Shown here: positions 38,864 to 49,000 of the stretch, in pieces
How the letters are laid out: each line of letters begins with the position of its first letter
Numbering within the stretch: the first letter of the stretch is position 1
Source of the DNA: Saprospiraceae bacterium
Lineage (GTDB): Bacteria > Bacteroidota > Bacteroidia > Chitinophagales > Saprospiraceae
Direction of reading: 5' to 3'
DNA: 64,000 nucleotides
Assembly (NCBI GenBank): GCA_016715405.1
Contig: JADKAE010000051.1
Coordinates: 1 to 64,000, forward strand
Position numbers and translations under genes: made by a program
Notes under the pieces: generated by a model
Database searches by the model: none
Seen by the model: the letters and a program-made list of their open reading frames with translations, nothing else
Told to the model about the DNA's origin: nothing

Positions 38864-39991
38864 TTGAAACGAGAAAACGACATATCGCGCCCCATAAGGG
38901 TATTAATCAGCGGAGGAGGCACCGGCGGCCATATTTTCCCGGCTATCGCTATTGCCGATGCCATCCGGGAAAAATCGCCTGATGCGGAGATTTTGTTTGT
39001 GGGTGCGAAAGGTAAAATGGAAATGGAGAAAGTCCCTAAAGCGGGATACCCTATAAAAGGCTTGTGGATCAGCGGGTTTCACCGCAGTCTGGACTGGAGG
39101 AATTTGCTTTTCCCCTTCAAACTTTTGTCCAGCATGTGGAAAGCCGGCGACATCGTGCGCCGTTTTAAGCCCGATGTCGCAGTAGGAGTTGGCGGTTATG
39201 CCAGCGGCCCCGTTTTGCGGGTGGCTTCACGGCGCGGAATACCTTGTCTGATCCAGGAGCAGAATTCGTACGCAGGTGTAACCAATCGCCTGCTGGCGGC
39301 AAAAGTGTCGCGTATTTGTGTGGCGTATGACCAGATGGAGCGGTATTTTCCAAAAGAAAAGATCGTCCTGACCGGCAACCCGGTGCGCCGCGATTTGCGC
39401 GAAGCACACCCCGATAAGGCTGAGGCCGCCAGGTACTACGATTTTTTACCCGACAAGCCAACGCTTTTTGTTTTCGGCGGAAGCCTCGGCGCCTATCGCC
39501 TCAATGAAGCGATGGCAGCCAACGCGGCGCTCCTGGCTCAACACCCGGAAGTGCAGGTGATCTGGCAGGCTGGCAGCTTATATTACGATCGCTTTAAAGA
39601 AAGCGGGACGGCCCAGTTGCCTAATGTTCGCATCCGGCCTTTTATCATAAGAATGGACCTGGCTTATACCCTCAGCGATGTGGTGATTTGCCGGGCAGGC
39701 GCCCTCACTATTTCTGAGTTGTGCCTGCTGGGACAGCCGGCGATACTGGTGCCTTCGCCCAATGTAGCCGAAGACCACCAGACGAAAAACGCAAAGGCCC
39801 TGGTCAACCACGGCGCCGCGCTGATGATCAGCGATAACGACGCGCCGGAGAAGATGATCGAAGAGGCCCTGCATTTGCTGACCGACAAAGCGCTGTTGAA
39901 TAACTTGAGTGAAAATGCTCGCAAACTGGCACACCCCGACGCCGCCGAACGAATCGCCGGCGAGGTGTTGCAACTAGCGGCAAAACGATGA
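38864..39991 (+). CDS. murG: UDP-GlcNAc:lipid I N-acetylglucosaminyltransferase
   Basis: Makes lipid II on the inner face of the inner membrane. The frame from TTG 38864 gives 375 residues with VLISGGGTGGHIFPAIAIAD, VGVGGYASGPVLR, LIQEQNSYAGVTNR, LFVFGGSLGAYRLNE and RAGALTISELCLLGQPAILV. An ATG at 38850 overlaps the ftsW stop but its frame closes after five codons (MQIVF); one extra T in the TTTT run would join it to the main frame, so the true start may be 38850. Catalytic GT-B architecture is complete. Confidence 0.93.
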   Translation: MKRENDISRPIRVLISGGGTGGHIFPAIAIADAIREKSPDAEILFVGAKGKMEMEKVPKAGYPIKGLWISGFHRSLDWRNLLFPFKLLSSMWKAGDIVRRFKPDVAVGVGGYASGPVLRVASRRGIPCLIQEQNSYAGVTNRLLAAKVSRICVAYDQMERYFPKEKIVLTGNPVRRDLREAHPDKAEAARYYDFLPDKPTLFVFGGSLGAYRLNEAMAANAALLAQHPEVQVIWQAGSLYYDRFKESGTAQLPNVRIRPFIIRMDLAYTLSDVVICRAGALTISELCLLGQPAILVPSPNVAEDHQTKNAKALVNHGAALMISDNDAPEKMIEEALHLLTDKALLNNLSENARKLAHPDAAERIAGEVLQLAAKR

Positions 39992-40002
39992 TTGTTTGTG
40001 AC

Positions 40003-40067
40003 GGTTTAGTGCATACGCAGTTTAGCTAAACCCAATCGCTAAACCCAATCGCTAAACCCTACTAAAC
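40003..40067. repeat. GGTTTAG / CTAAACC hairpin in the murG-murC spacer
   Basis: The left part ggtttagtgcatacgcagtt is answered by ctaaacccaatcgctaaacc units (40025-40067). It sits inside an operon, 14 bases before the murC start, so it is not only a 3'-end feature. Same family as 7385-7431 and 45935-45980. Confidence 0.7.
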
Positions 40068-40080
40068 TTATTTCAATAAA

Positions 40081-41460
40081 ATGAATTTGCAGGATTTACA
40101 TAAAGTGTATTTTATCGGCATCGGCGGCATCGGTATGAGCGCCATAGCCCGGTATTTCCTGAGCCGTGGCGTGGCCGTCTATGGATACGACCGCACCGAA
40201 ACGAACCTCACCCAGGCACTCGTGGCCGAAGGCGCAGCTATACACTATACCGACGATCCTGCTTTTATTCCCGAAGGAATCGACCTGGTGATATACACCC
40301 CCGCTATTCCGGCTTCGCATAGCGAATTGGTGTTTTTTCAAAAAAATGAATACCCCATCAAAAAACGCGCAGAAGTGCTGGGGATCATCAGCCGGGGTAT
40401 GAAAACGGCCGCAATCGCCGGCACACACGGCAAAACGACTACCTCTTCGATCACCGCGCATTTGTTGCGCACCGGTGGTATCGACTGTACGGCATTCCTG
40501 GGAGGTATCGTGAAAAACTTCCAGTCCAACTTCCTTATCGGCAAAAGCGATTGGGTGGTGGTGGAAGCCGACGAATACGACCGCTCGTTCCTGCACCTGT
40601 CGCCCGATATCGCCGTCATCCTCTCTATGGATGCCGACCATCTCGATATCTACGGCGACAGCCAAACGCTGCTCGATACCGGCTTTATGGCTTTTGCCCG
40701 ACAGGTAAAACCGGGAGGCCGGCTTTGGGTACAAAACGGACTGATGCCCCAATTCACGGGTTTCGACAATGTGAGTGGATTTGGCATCGATCAGGGACAA
40801 CGCCAGGCCAGAAACGTAGGGGTTGAAGACGGTTATTTTGTGTTTGACTACGTGGGCGAAGGAATCACTATCGAGCGATTGCGTTTGCCCATGCCCGGCC
40901 GCCACAACGTAGAAAACGCCACCGCGGCTATCACCGTGGCCTTGCACACCGGTGTCGATGTCTCGGCAATCAGAGAAGGACTGGCCACTTTTGGAGGTGT
41001 AAAACGCCGCTTTGAATTTATCTATCGCGACGAACACACAGTGTATATTGACGATTACGCGCATCACCCCACAGAGATCAAAGCGGTGGTACAGGCAGCG
41101 CGGCAACTGTTACCGGGAAGAAAACTGACGGGTGTTTTTCAACCCCACTTGTTTTCGCGTACCCGCGATTTTGCCGCCGGTTTTGCCGAAGCCCTCGACG
41201 GCTTCGACGACATACTCCTGCTGGATATTTATCCCGCACGCGAATTGCCTATACCCGGTGTCACTTCTGAAATAGTTTTTAACCAAATGAAAAACCCCCA
41301 TAAACAACTGCTCGACAAGGGCAGCCTGATGAAAGCGCTTTCGCAGCGGCGCCTCGATGTGCTTATGACCATAGGCGCCGGCGATATAGATACATTTATA
41401 AGCCCTATTGAAGCTATGTTGGCTTCTACTAAAGGGGTTCATAATACAACAGTAGGATGA
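40081..41460 (+). CDS. murC: UDP-N-acetylmuramate:L-alanine ligase
   Basis: First amino-acid-adding enzyme of peptidoglycan synthesis. 459 residues, intact. Starts MNLQDLHKVYFIGIGGIGMS, the Rossmann-like N-terminus; ATP P-loop IAGTHGKTTTSSITAHL; EADEYDRSFLHLSP; MDADHLDIYGD; C-terminal domain with YIDDYAHHPTEIKAVV and GVFQPHLFSRTRDF. The last four bases (ATGA) overlap the ftsQ start, indicating coupling. Confidence 0.96.
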   Translation: MNLQDLHKVYFIGIGGIGMSAIARYFLSRGVAVYGYDRTETNLTQALVAEGAAIHYTDDPAFIPEGIDLVIYTPAIPASHSELVFFQKNEYPIKKRAEVLGIISRGMKTAAIAGTHGKTTTSSITAHLLRTGGIDCTAFLGGIVKNFQSNFLIGKSDWVVVEADEYDRSFLHLSPDIAVILSMDADHLDIYGDSQTLLDTGFMAFARQVKPGGRLWVQNGLMPQFTGFDNVSGFGIDQGQRQARNVGVEDGYFVFDYVGEGITIERLRLPMPGRHNVENATAAITVALHTGVDVSAIREGLATFGGVKRRFEFIYRDEHTVYIDDYAHHPTEIKAVVQAARQLLPGRKLTGVFQPHLFSRTRDFAAGFAEALDGFDDILLLDIYPARELPIPGVTSEIVFNQMKNPHKQLLDKGSLMKALSQRRLDVLMTIGAGDIDTFISPIEAMLASTKGVHNTTVG

Positions 41461-42230
41461 CTGCCGAACTGAACAATATACTGAGGCGCCTCACGGGCAT
41501 CGCACTGCTCTTCGCAGCAGGGGTGATGGTTATTTCTGCCGTGGAACGCAAGGAGTCGAGCGAGGTAGTCGAAATCAAAGTGAATATTAATCCGCTGGAA
41601 AGCGGCAATTCACTGCTCAATGACAAAGATATCCTGAATACGATCGAACGCAGCTTCGGTTATCCGCTTACGGCACTTCCTGTGGGCGAAGTGGATATAG
41701 AACGCCTGGAAAAGGTATTAGAAAGTGACCCCATTATTGCCAATGCCGACGCCTTTATCGGCGCCGACAATACGATAACCATAGATATCGAACAACGCGA
41801 ACCCTTGTTGCGTATCATCGACAACAACGGGCTCAACTACTACCTCGATGTCGATGGCGCAAAAATGCCGATGTCCAAACACTTCGCCCCGCGCGTGTTG
41901 GTTGCAACCGGCAACATACCGCCCCACACGCCCGATTTTATGCAGCGCAAACGCCACCTGCTCAAAGATTTGTTCGAACTGACCATGTTCATCAGAAACG
42001 ACGAATTTCTACAGGCGATGATCGAACAAATCCACCTGAACAATCGGGGCGAGTTTACGCTGGTACCCAAAATTGGAGACCACTTGATTCAATTGGGCAG
42101 AATGCACGATATGGAAGATAAACTCAACAGACTCAAAATCTTTTATAAAGAAGGTATGCCCTACGAGGGCTGGCGCAAATACGACGCCGTCGACCTGCGA
42201 TATAAAGGACAGGTAGTTTGTAAAAGATAA
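41457..42230 (+). CDS. ftsQ: Cell-division protein FtsQ (DivIB)
   Basis: Bitopic inner-membrane protein that scaffolds FtsBL. 257 residues, intact. An N-terminal helix (RLTGIALLFAAGVMVISAVE) is followed by a POTRA-like domain (about 45-115, LNDKDILNTIERSFGYPL and VEKVLESDPIIANADAFI-like text) and the FtsQ beta domain (EQREPLLRIIDNNGLNYYLD). Position between murC and ftsA confirms the call; ddl, common here in other phyla, is absent. Confidence 0.92.
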   Translation: MTAELNNILRRLTGIALLFAAGVMVISAVERKESSEVVEIKVNINPLESGNSLLNDKDILNTIERSFGYPLTALPVGEVDIERLEKVLESDPIIANADAFIGADNTITIDIEQREPLLRIIDNNGLNYYLDVDGAKMPMSKHFAPRVLVATGNIPPHTPDFMQRKRHLLKDLFELTMFIRNDEFLQAMIEQIHLNNRGEFTLVPKIGDHLIQLGRMHDMEDKLNRLKIFYKEGMPYEGWRKYDAVDLRYKGQVVCKR

Positions 42231-42277
42231 CTGACAAACTATTAATTGCGAGGTGAAACCCCGCGCTTGACCAAAAC

Positions 42278-43609
42278 ATGTTTATGATGGAAACCAATGC
42301 TTTTAGACCGGATGTAGTCGTTGCCCTGGACATAGGTACGACAAAAGTGTGCGCCATCGCCGGGCGCCGCAATGAATACGGCAAACTGGAGATACTAGGG
42401 GTGGGAAAAGTGGATTCGGAAGGAGTTCTCCGCGGTGTCGTTTCAAATATCGAAAAAACGGTTAACGCCATTTCTGATGCCATTGGCATTGTGCGGCGCA
42501 GCACCGGCGTAGATTTCAAAGTGGTACACGTAGGTATTGCCGGGCAGCATATCAAAAGCCTGCAACACCGCGGTATCTTAACCCGCGACAACGACCATAC
42601 CGAAATCAGCCAGCGCGATATCGACAGGCTTATTACCGATATGCACAAACTGGTATTGCCGCCCGGCGACAAGATCCTGCACGTGATTCCGCAAGAATAC
42701 ACGGTAGACAATGAGCAGGGCATCCTCGACCCCATCGGCATGTCGGGCATCCGGATGGAAGCCAATTTCCATATTATTACCGGCCAGATTACCGCTTCTA
42801 ATAATATCCATCGCTGTGTGGAACGATCGGGCATGCGCGTTGCCAATATGACGCTCGAACCCATCGCTTCGGCTGCCGCCGTACTCAGCGATGAAGAAAA
42901 AGAAGCCGGTGTAGCCCTGGTAGATATCGGCGGAGGCACTACCGATATCACGATATTCCAGGATGGTATCATTCGCCATACCGCCGTGGTGCCCTTTGGT
43001 GGCAATGTGATTACCAAAGACATCAAAGACGGCTGCAATGTGATGGTGCAGCAGGCAGAAAAGCTGAAGGTCAAATTCGGCTCCGCTATGTCAGAGGAGG
43101 TTTACGACAACCGAATCATTACCATACCCGGCCTCAAAGGTCGCGACCCGAAAGAGATCTCCGAGAAAAACCTCGCCCGCATTATCCAGGCGCGCGTGGA
43201 GGAGATCCTCGACTATGTGGTGTGGGAAATTCGCCGCTCGGGCTACGAACGCAAGCTTATCGGCGGCATCGTGCTTACAGGCGGCGGCGCCTTGCTCAAC
43301 CATATCGATAAGTTGTCGGAATACCACACAGGACTGCCTACCCGCATCGGCATCCCCATTGAACACCTGGCCCACGGCTACAATGAACAACTGAGCAATC
43401 CGATTTTCGCTACGGCTATCGGCCTCTTGCTCAAAGGCATTGAAGACCTCGAAGCAGGCAAGGTGCGCATCGAAGCGCCTCCTGTACAAGAGAGACAGCC
43501 CAACCAGGAAGAAGAGGAAGAAGCCACGATGGCCGGCGGCAGATGGTACGAACAACTGTTCCGCAAAACCAAAGAGTGGTTTGAAGCAGAACCCGATTCA
43601 GAATTCTGA
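42278..43609 (+). CDS. ftsA: Cell-division protein FtsA
   Basis: Actin-like ATPase that ties FtsZ to the membrane. Track of motifs: VVALDIGTTKVCAIAG (phosphate 1), the 1C domain with KVVHVGIAGQHIKSL, VALVDIGGGTTDITIF (phosphate 2), GGIVLTGGGALLNHID (adenosine). The C-terminus ends in an amphipathic helix (RWYEQLFRKTKEWFEA) for membrane binding, after an acidic linker. 443 residues, intact; M at 42278 or 42284 could be the start. 137 bases separate it from ftsZ. Confidence 0.95.
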   Translation: MFMMETNAFRPDVVVALDIGTTKVCAIAGRRNEYGKLEILGVGKVDSEGVLRGVVSNIEKTVNAISDAIGIVRRSTGVDFKVVHVGIAGQHIKSLQHRGILTRDNDHTEISQRDIDRLITDMHKLVLPPGDKILHVIPQEYTVDNEQGILDPIGMSGIRMEANFHIITGQITASNNIHRCVERSGMRVANMTLEPIASAAAVLSDEEKEAGVALVDIGGGTTDITIFQDGIIRHTAVVPFGGNVITKDIKDGCNVMVQQAEKLKVKFGSAMSEEVYDNRIITIPGLKGRDPKEISEKNLARIIQARVEEILDYVVWEIRRSGYERKLIGGIVLTGGGALLNHIDKLSEYHTGLPTRIGIPIEHLAHGYNEQLSNPIFATAIGLLLKGIEDLEAGKVRIEAPPVQERQPNQEEEEEATMAGGRWYEQLFRKTKEWFEAEPDSEF

Positions 43610-43746
43610 CCGGGCCTTAGCCCCGGGACGCCAACGGGCGCCCCAGCGAGTTGATATTTTGATTTTTGTCCATTGGATGCCCCACTTACTGATACTAATA
43701 TAACCTTGCGGACATCCAGCGGCAGTATTCACAAAAAACAGCAGCC

Positions 43747-45206
43747 ATGTTATTCGATTTGCCAAAAGGTGAAAGCCCGATCATAAAACTCATCGGCGTA
43801 GGCGGTGGCGGAAGCAACGCGGTTACCCACATGTTCAAGCAGGGTATCGTCGGCGTAGATTTTGCCATCTGCAATACCGACTCCCAGGCCATGGAAATGA
43901 GCCCGGTTCCTACTAAAATTCAACTGGGACCCTTCCTTACCGAAGGTCGCGGCGCCGGCTCCAAGCCCAATATCGGCAAGCTGGCCTGTGAGGAATCTAT
44001 CGAGGATGTGCGCAAGTATCTCGAAAATAATTGCCGCATGTTGTTCATCACCGCCGGCATGGGCGGCGGCACCGGCACCGGCGCCGCTCCGATCATTGCC
44101 AAAACGGCGCGCGAGATGGATATTCTCACGGTAGGTATCATTACACTGCCCTTTACTTTTGAAGGCCGCCGCCGTACCGAACAAGGCACCGACGGCCTTT
44201 CGGAACTGCGCAAAAACGTAGATACGCTCATCGTGATATCTAACGATAAACTGCGTCAGATCTACGGCAATCTGTCTATCTCGGAAGCCTTCGCAGAAGC
44301 CGATAATATCCTCACCACTGCCGCTAAAGGTATCGCCGAGATTATCACGGTACCCGGCTATGTCAACGTCGACTTTGAAGACGTGAATACGGTGATGCGC
44401 GATAGCGGAGTAGCTATCATGGGCACCGCGACCGCCGCCGGCGAAGATCGCGCCAAACGCGCCGTGGACGAAGCCCTGCATTCGCCCCTGCTGGAGGACA
44501 ACCATATCAAAGGCGCCCAGCATATCCTGCTCAATATCTCTTCGGGCACTAAAGAGGTGACGATGGACGAGATCTTCGAAATTACGGAGTTCGTCCAGGA
44601 GGAAGCAGGCTACGGCACCGACCTCATCTGGGGTAACTGCTACGACGAATCGCTGGGCGATAAGATCAGCGTGACGGTGATCGCTACGGGCTTTGAGCAC
44701 AACGACGACCTCAAAGCACAAAAACGACAACCACCGACCGCATCGTGGTTTCGCTCGATGACGATGAAAAAAGGAATAACCCGGAACAGCGCATTACCCT
44801 ATCGGATATAGGTTTTGAACAAAATGACAAACCCGACGCCAATACGTTCGAGTTTGATAATGTCCGCAATGCGTACGATAAGTTCCACCAGCGCCACCAC
44901 TATTCCTACGAAGAACCCTACGTGAGAAACGAAGATAAGGATAAAGAGCGCGAAGACGAAGAACGCCGCAAGATGCAGGAACGCGAATCTAAACGCCGCG
45001 AAAAATTGCGTGTGCAAACGCTCAAGCTCAATAATCCGCAAACGATCAATGAATTGGAAAGCGAACCGGCCTACCTGCGCCGCGGTGTCCATCTCGACGA
45101 TGTGCCCAACTCCGGCGACCACTCGATGTCGCGCTGGGTGATCAGCGACGACGAAGAACCCGAGTTTAAGGAAGGCAATTCGTATTTACACGACAATGTA
45201 GATTAG
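43747..45206 (+). CDS. ftsZ: Cell-division GTPase FtsZ, one frame break
   Basis: Tubulin homologue forming the Z ring. Starts MLFDLPKGESPIIKLIGVGG; GTP-binding signature GMGGGTGTGAAPIIAKTA; T7 loop region and a KISVTVIATGFEH ending of the core. At 44716-44724 one A is missing in CAAAAACGA. Restoring it gives KTTTTDRIVVSLDDDEKRNN and a long acidic/charged linker (KDKEREDEERRKMQERESKR), then a C-terminal block PAYLRRGVHLDDVP and SRWVISDDEEPEF. About 486 residues. The linker is unusually rich in alternating charge. Last gene of the dcw operon, followed by a terminator. Confidence 0.94.
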
Positions 45207-45233
45207 TCCAGAATAAGCATTGGATATTCATCA

Positions 45234-45267
45234 GGGGCTGTACTTCCGGGTATAGCCCTTTTTTTTT
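45234..45267 (+). terminator. Intrinsic terminator after ftsZ
   Basis: A GGGCTGTAC/GTATAGCCC stem with a short loop and nine Ts at 45259-45267. It ends the dcw transcription unit. Confidence 0.85.
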
Positions 45268-45344
45268 AGCGGTCAGCAGTCAGTTATCAGCAGTCAGGTC
45301 ATAGTAGCTGAGTCCTGACTGCTGATAGCTGACTGCTGAGAGCT
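45268..45344. repeat. TGACTGC heptad hairpin
   Basis: The left arm 45268-45297 (agcggtcagcagtcagttat...) and right arm 45315-45344 (ctgactgctgatagctgact...) are complementary tandem heptads directly after the ftsZ terminator. The unit recurs at 49490-49517 and 53580-53657. 45345-45579 is leader of the next gene, with no feature recognised. Confidence 0.75.
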
Positions 45345-45579
45345 GAAAAAAGCCCTTTCAGCCCCCAAAAATTACCGTTCATAGAAAAAAAGTGGCGCGT
45401 ATCGGTAACATCACCCAACTTTGTAGTATCAATTGAATGTCTGGCACTTGCTAAATGATCCGCACTAAAAAGTTTTAACATTACTTTAAATGGACATGAA
45501 GCAACATCCGGAGAAAAAAGAGTTCTTAAGGTAAAGACGACGAATTTAATTCCCATGCACCCTAAAACATATCCCGATT

Positions 45580-45852
45580 ATGAACAACCGCAAAATTAAA
45601 CTGGCCTTGACCGTGGGCCTGATGAACGCCGAAGCAAGCAATAACGCCATCTACTTTGTAAAAGAAGTGATGCAGGGATTCCAGGAAGTAGGCGCTTTCC
45701 TCGGATCAGTACTCAAAGACAAATCGACGCTCAATAGCAACCATATCCGCCAAACGTATGCCGTGCAATTCGAAAATTGTACCGTAAACGTCGACCTGGT
45801 TTCTAACCCCAATTCACAATATCAATATGTACAAGGTTTTCAACTGAATTAA
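45580..45852 (+). CDS. Small conserved-looking protein of unknown function (90 residues)
   Basis: From ATG 45580: MNNRKIKLALTVGLMNAEAS, soluble, with no signal peptide. Two parts: a helical N-half (ASNNAIYFVKEVMQGFQEVG) and a strand-rich C-half (YAVQFENCTVNVDLVSNP) rich in Asn and Gln. It is a single-gene transcription unit: a 235-base leader after the ftsZ hairpin and its own terminator 40 bases downstream. Clean reading frame and good codon use suggest a real, expressed gene. No family is recognised. Confidence 0.6.
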   Translation: MNNRKIKLALTVGLMNAEASNNAIYFVKEVMQGFQEVGAFLGSVLKDKSTLNSNHIRQTYAVQFENCTVNVDLVSNPNSQYQYVQGFQLN

Positions 45853-45892
45853 CCGACATCTATTACTGTTAACATATCCAAAGCATGCCAAG

Positions 45893-45927
45893 AGGCGGCA
45901 CCTTCATCGGGCCGCCTTTTGTGTTTT
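45893..45927 (+). terminator. Intrinsic terminator
   Basis: An AGGCGGC (45893-45899) / GCCGCCT (45911-45917) stem followed by a T-rich tail. It serves the small gene at 45580. Confidence 0.85.
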
Positions 45928-45934
45928 TAAATAC

Positions 45935-46087
45935 GGTTTAGTAGGGTTTAGTGCATTCGCAGTTTAGCGATTGGGTTTAGAGACCAAAATCTTACAGTCG
46001 CCCCCTCCCCAAGTCTCCCCCTCCCCAAGTCGCCCCCTCACCCCCTCTCCCCTCACCCCCTCTCCCCCTCTCCCCCTCACCACCCCC
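45935..46087. repeat. GGTTTAG repeat, then C-rich heptad array at the helicase end
   Basis: 45935-45980 repeats ggtttagtagggtttagtgc-type units. 45997-46087 is a ccccctctcccc array like 29308-29443. The stop codon of the minus-strand helicase (46077-46079) lies inside this array. Confidence 0.7.
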
Positions 46088-49000
46088 GACAGTCCGCCAT
46101 CAAAGCCTCATACAGCGGGCTATTGCCCAATATTTCCCGGTTTCCAAGTATAATCACCTGCTCCCTCGCCCGGGTCAGCGCCACGTTGAGCCGCCGGTCA
46201 GTGCCCTCGTCGGATAGTGAAATCAACGCGCTGAGCTGACTGAGCGAATTGGTACACAGCGACAACAGAATGATATCGCGTGCGCCACCCTGGTATCGCT
46301 CTACGGTATCTATGGTGAGCAAAGAAAGGTTGATGCCCTGTTTTTCGAGTACGCTCCTGATCTGGGCGATCTGGGCGCGGTAGGGAGTGATAATACCCAG
46401 ACTGTTGGCGCTAAAATCGCGCCCGGAAGCGGCGTATAGCTTTTGGATGCGCGCCACCAGGTCGGATACCAGCGTGGCTTCGTGTACGTTGGTTTTCTGG
46501 TTGGCACTGCTTTCATCTACCGGTGTTGACAAGAATATGTTGCGCTCCCGGCACAACAGGTCCTCCAGCTTGTCGAGGCCGCCCAGGTCGGGGTGGGGCA
46601 GTGGCGCCTTTTGCCTTTCGTGGGTGCGGGTCCCCTGCGGCAGTGTTTGGAAGGTTTTATTATAAAAATATTGGTTGGGAAAGGTCATGATGTCTTTGTG
46701 CATCCGCCCCTGGTGGCTCAATTGCGCAAAGGCCCAATGCCAACCTTCGGATTGACAGCGCTTGTATAGCCTTTCAAAAAACGAATTGCGCAGGTTCAAC
46801 ATGCCGAGCGCCTGCAAATCGGGGTCGTCGACGGCAGAGGCTTGCGGCGACTGGGCGACCACTGCAGGCAGCTGTTGATGGTCGCCGATGAGGATGAATC
46901 GCTCAAAACGAGGCAATAAACCCGCCAGCGCCGGCTCCAGCACCTGCGAAGCTTCGTCGATGATGACGCGCTGGAAGGTTTTGAGCTGCAACAATTCGGG
47001 TTTGGCCATGATGCCCGCCACGGTAGCCACTACGATGCGGTGCCCTTCGATGACGGCCAGCAATTCCTGGCGGGTGCGCGCCTTTGAGGTCTTGGCATCG
47101 AGCAATTGCGGCAGAAAACGCTCTTCAGTGGAATATCGCGAGCCAATGCGCAGGTAATGCCGGCGGATATCCCCGCCCAATTCTTCGATGGAAGCGCATA
47201 TCTCATCTACCGCCCGGTTGGTGTACGCCAACAGGAGCACGTTTTCGCGCGTATGCGCCAATAACCAGCCTACCATGTGTTTGAGCATCAGACTGGTCTT
47301 GCCGGTGCCCGGCGGGCCCCACAATAGGAAATAATCGGGCGCGCCGAGGGCTTTTTTCAGAATGTCGTATTGTTCCGGGGTGAGCTCTTCAATGGAGGGC
47401 ATCTCAATGGGAGGGCCTTGGCGAGGCGCTTCCTGTGTGAGCAATAACCTGCGTTTTCCAGGAGTGGTGAGTGTCCATTCAAACAAACTGCGATACAGCG
47501 AGTTAAAGCTGCTGTCGAGCAGGTCGTGTTCGAGATTCCAGTAGTCTATTTCGTTGAAAATGCGGTCGTTAAACTGGGGCGAGCGCAGCCGCACGATGAC
47601 CTCGTTGTTGACCATTTCTACGATGGTGCATTTGAAGATCTGCCCCGACAAGACGTCGTCGGCCAGGGGGTACAAGACCGCGATATCGCCCTTGCGGAAA
47701 TTGGCGAGGGCATTGGTTTTGGTGGTGCGCGAAAAGATGATTAGCGGGTCTTCTTCGCGGGCCCGGTTGTTGATCACCTGCAGGTGACTGAGCACTTCGA
47801 AGTTTTCCTGTTTTTCTTCCAGCTTGTTGAGCCACAGTGCCGCCATGCCGTTGGGCGCGTCGATGCCCTGCTGCCCGGTCTTGGCCAGTTGCTGCTCGCG
47901 GGCGATAAACCCCGAAAAAGCGACGAAATATTTGCGCTCAAGGGCGCTCAGCGCTTGATAAGCCTGATAAAACACGGCCATGTCGCGCTGTACAAAACCT
48001 TTGAAATTTTGGGGGTTGAGTTTGCCGAATAACCGCCTGCCGGCATCAAGGATGTCGTCGCCCTGCGCACTGAGCCCCGACAACAGCCACTCGATAGCCA
48101 CCAACTGGTTGCGGGCCTGCAAAGCCTCGTATTGCAGGGATTTGACCGCCGGTGCATAACGAAGCGGTTTTTCTTCTTGTCCGGAATAAAGTATGTAACA
48201 AATGGGATCCAACTGTTTGCCGTAGGCCGAGCGAATGAGCAGGTCGTAAAGCAGGGTTTGTATATAATGCGAGGCGCCGATGCCGTAAGCATTGGGCATA
48301 AACGGCTTGCCGCTTTTGAGTTCTACGATGGCCGAGCGCGAACTGCCCGTGGGGTCGCGGTAAAAGACGTCGAGGCGGCCCTGCAGGCCGTAGGTTTCTG
48401 AGAAGAAGGTCGGCTCCAGGGTGCAATCTTCGGGGCTGATGTTTTCAGTCTGAAAGCCCCCTTTGGTCATTTGGCTTAATGTAACGTAGTGTTTTTGAAT
48501 ATTTTGTAAAATGGCTTTGATCTCGCCATCTGAAAACAGGCAAAACGCGAGGGGGTTGGTGTGAAATAATTTCTGGCGCAAATCGGGAAAGGTGATGCCG
48601 GGAAGGTCATCAGTTGGTCGAGGAAGTAGTTGGCGATGTTGCCCACTACCAATGCCGCAGAAGGCGCAAAGGGCAGGAAGCGCTTCAGCAGAAAACCCCA
48701 GGGATCGACCTGCCCGTCGCGGAAGGCCTCGGCCACAGCCGACACGTCGAGCAGGTAGTCGGGCGCTATCACGATGGCTTTGGGTCGGTACACGCCTTCC
48801 TGGTCGATTTCTACGTCAAGCAGATTGAGCGCGGTGGGAAAGCCGAATACGCTGCGCAAGGTTTTTATGGTGAGTTCAAAATTGTCGTTGTGGCCGGTGA
48901 TGTTGTACGATATGCGGATTGGGTCTTCGGGGCGCGCTTCGTCGCGGGCAACCAGCGTATTGCTTTCGGGCTCGTCGGAAAGCGCCAATACGCGGGCTTT

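Noticed and set aside
40096..41106. Minus-strand open frame opposite murC
   Set aside because: Shadow of murC; no start signal and no domain.
29705..45206. Widespread programmed frameshifting in cell-division genes
   Set aside because: Breaks lack shared slippery sites or stimulators and need shifts in both directions; only prfB shows a true recoding signal.
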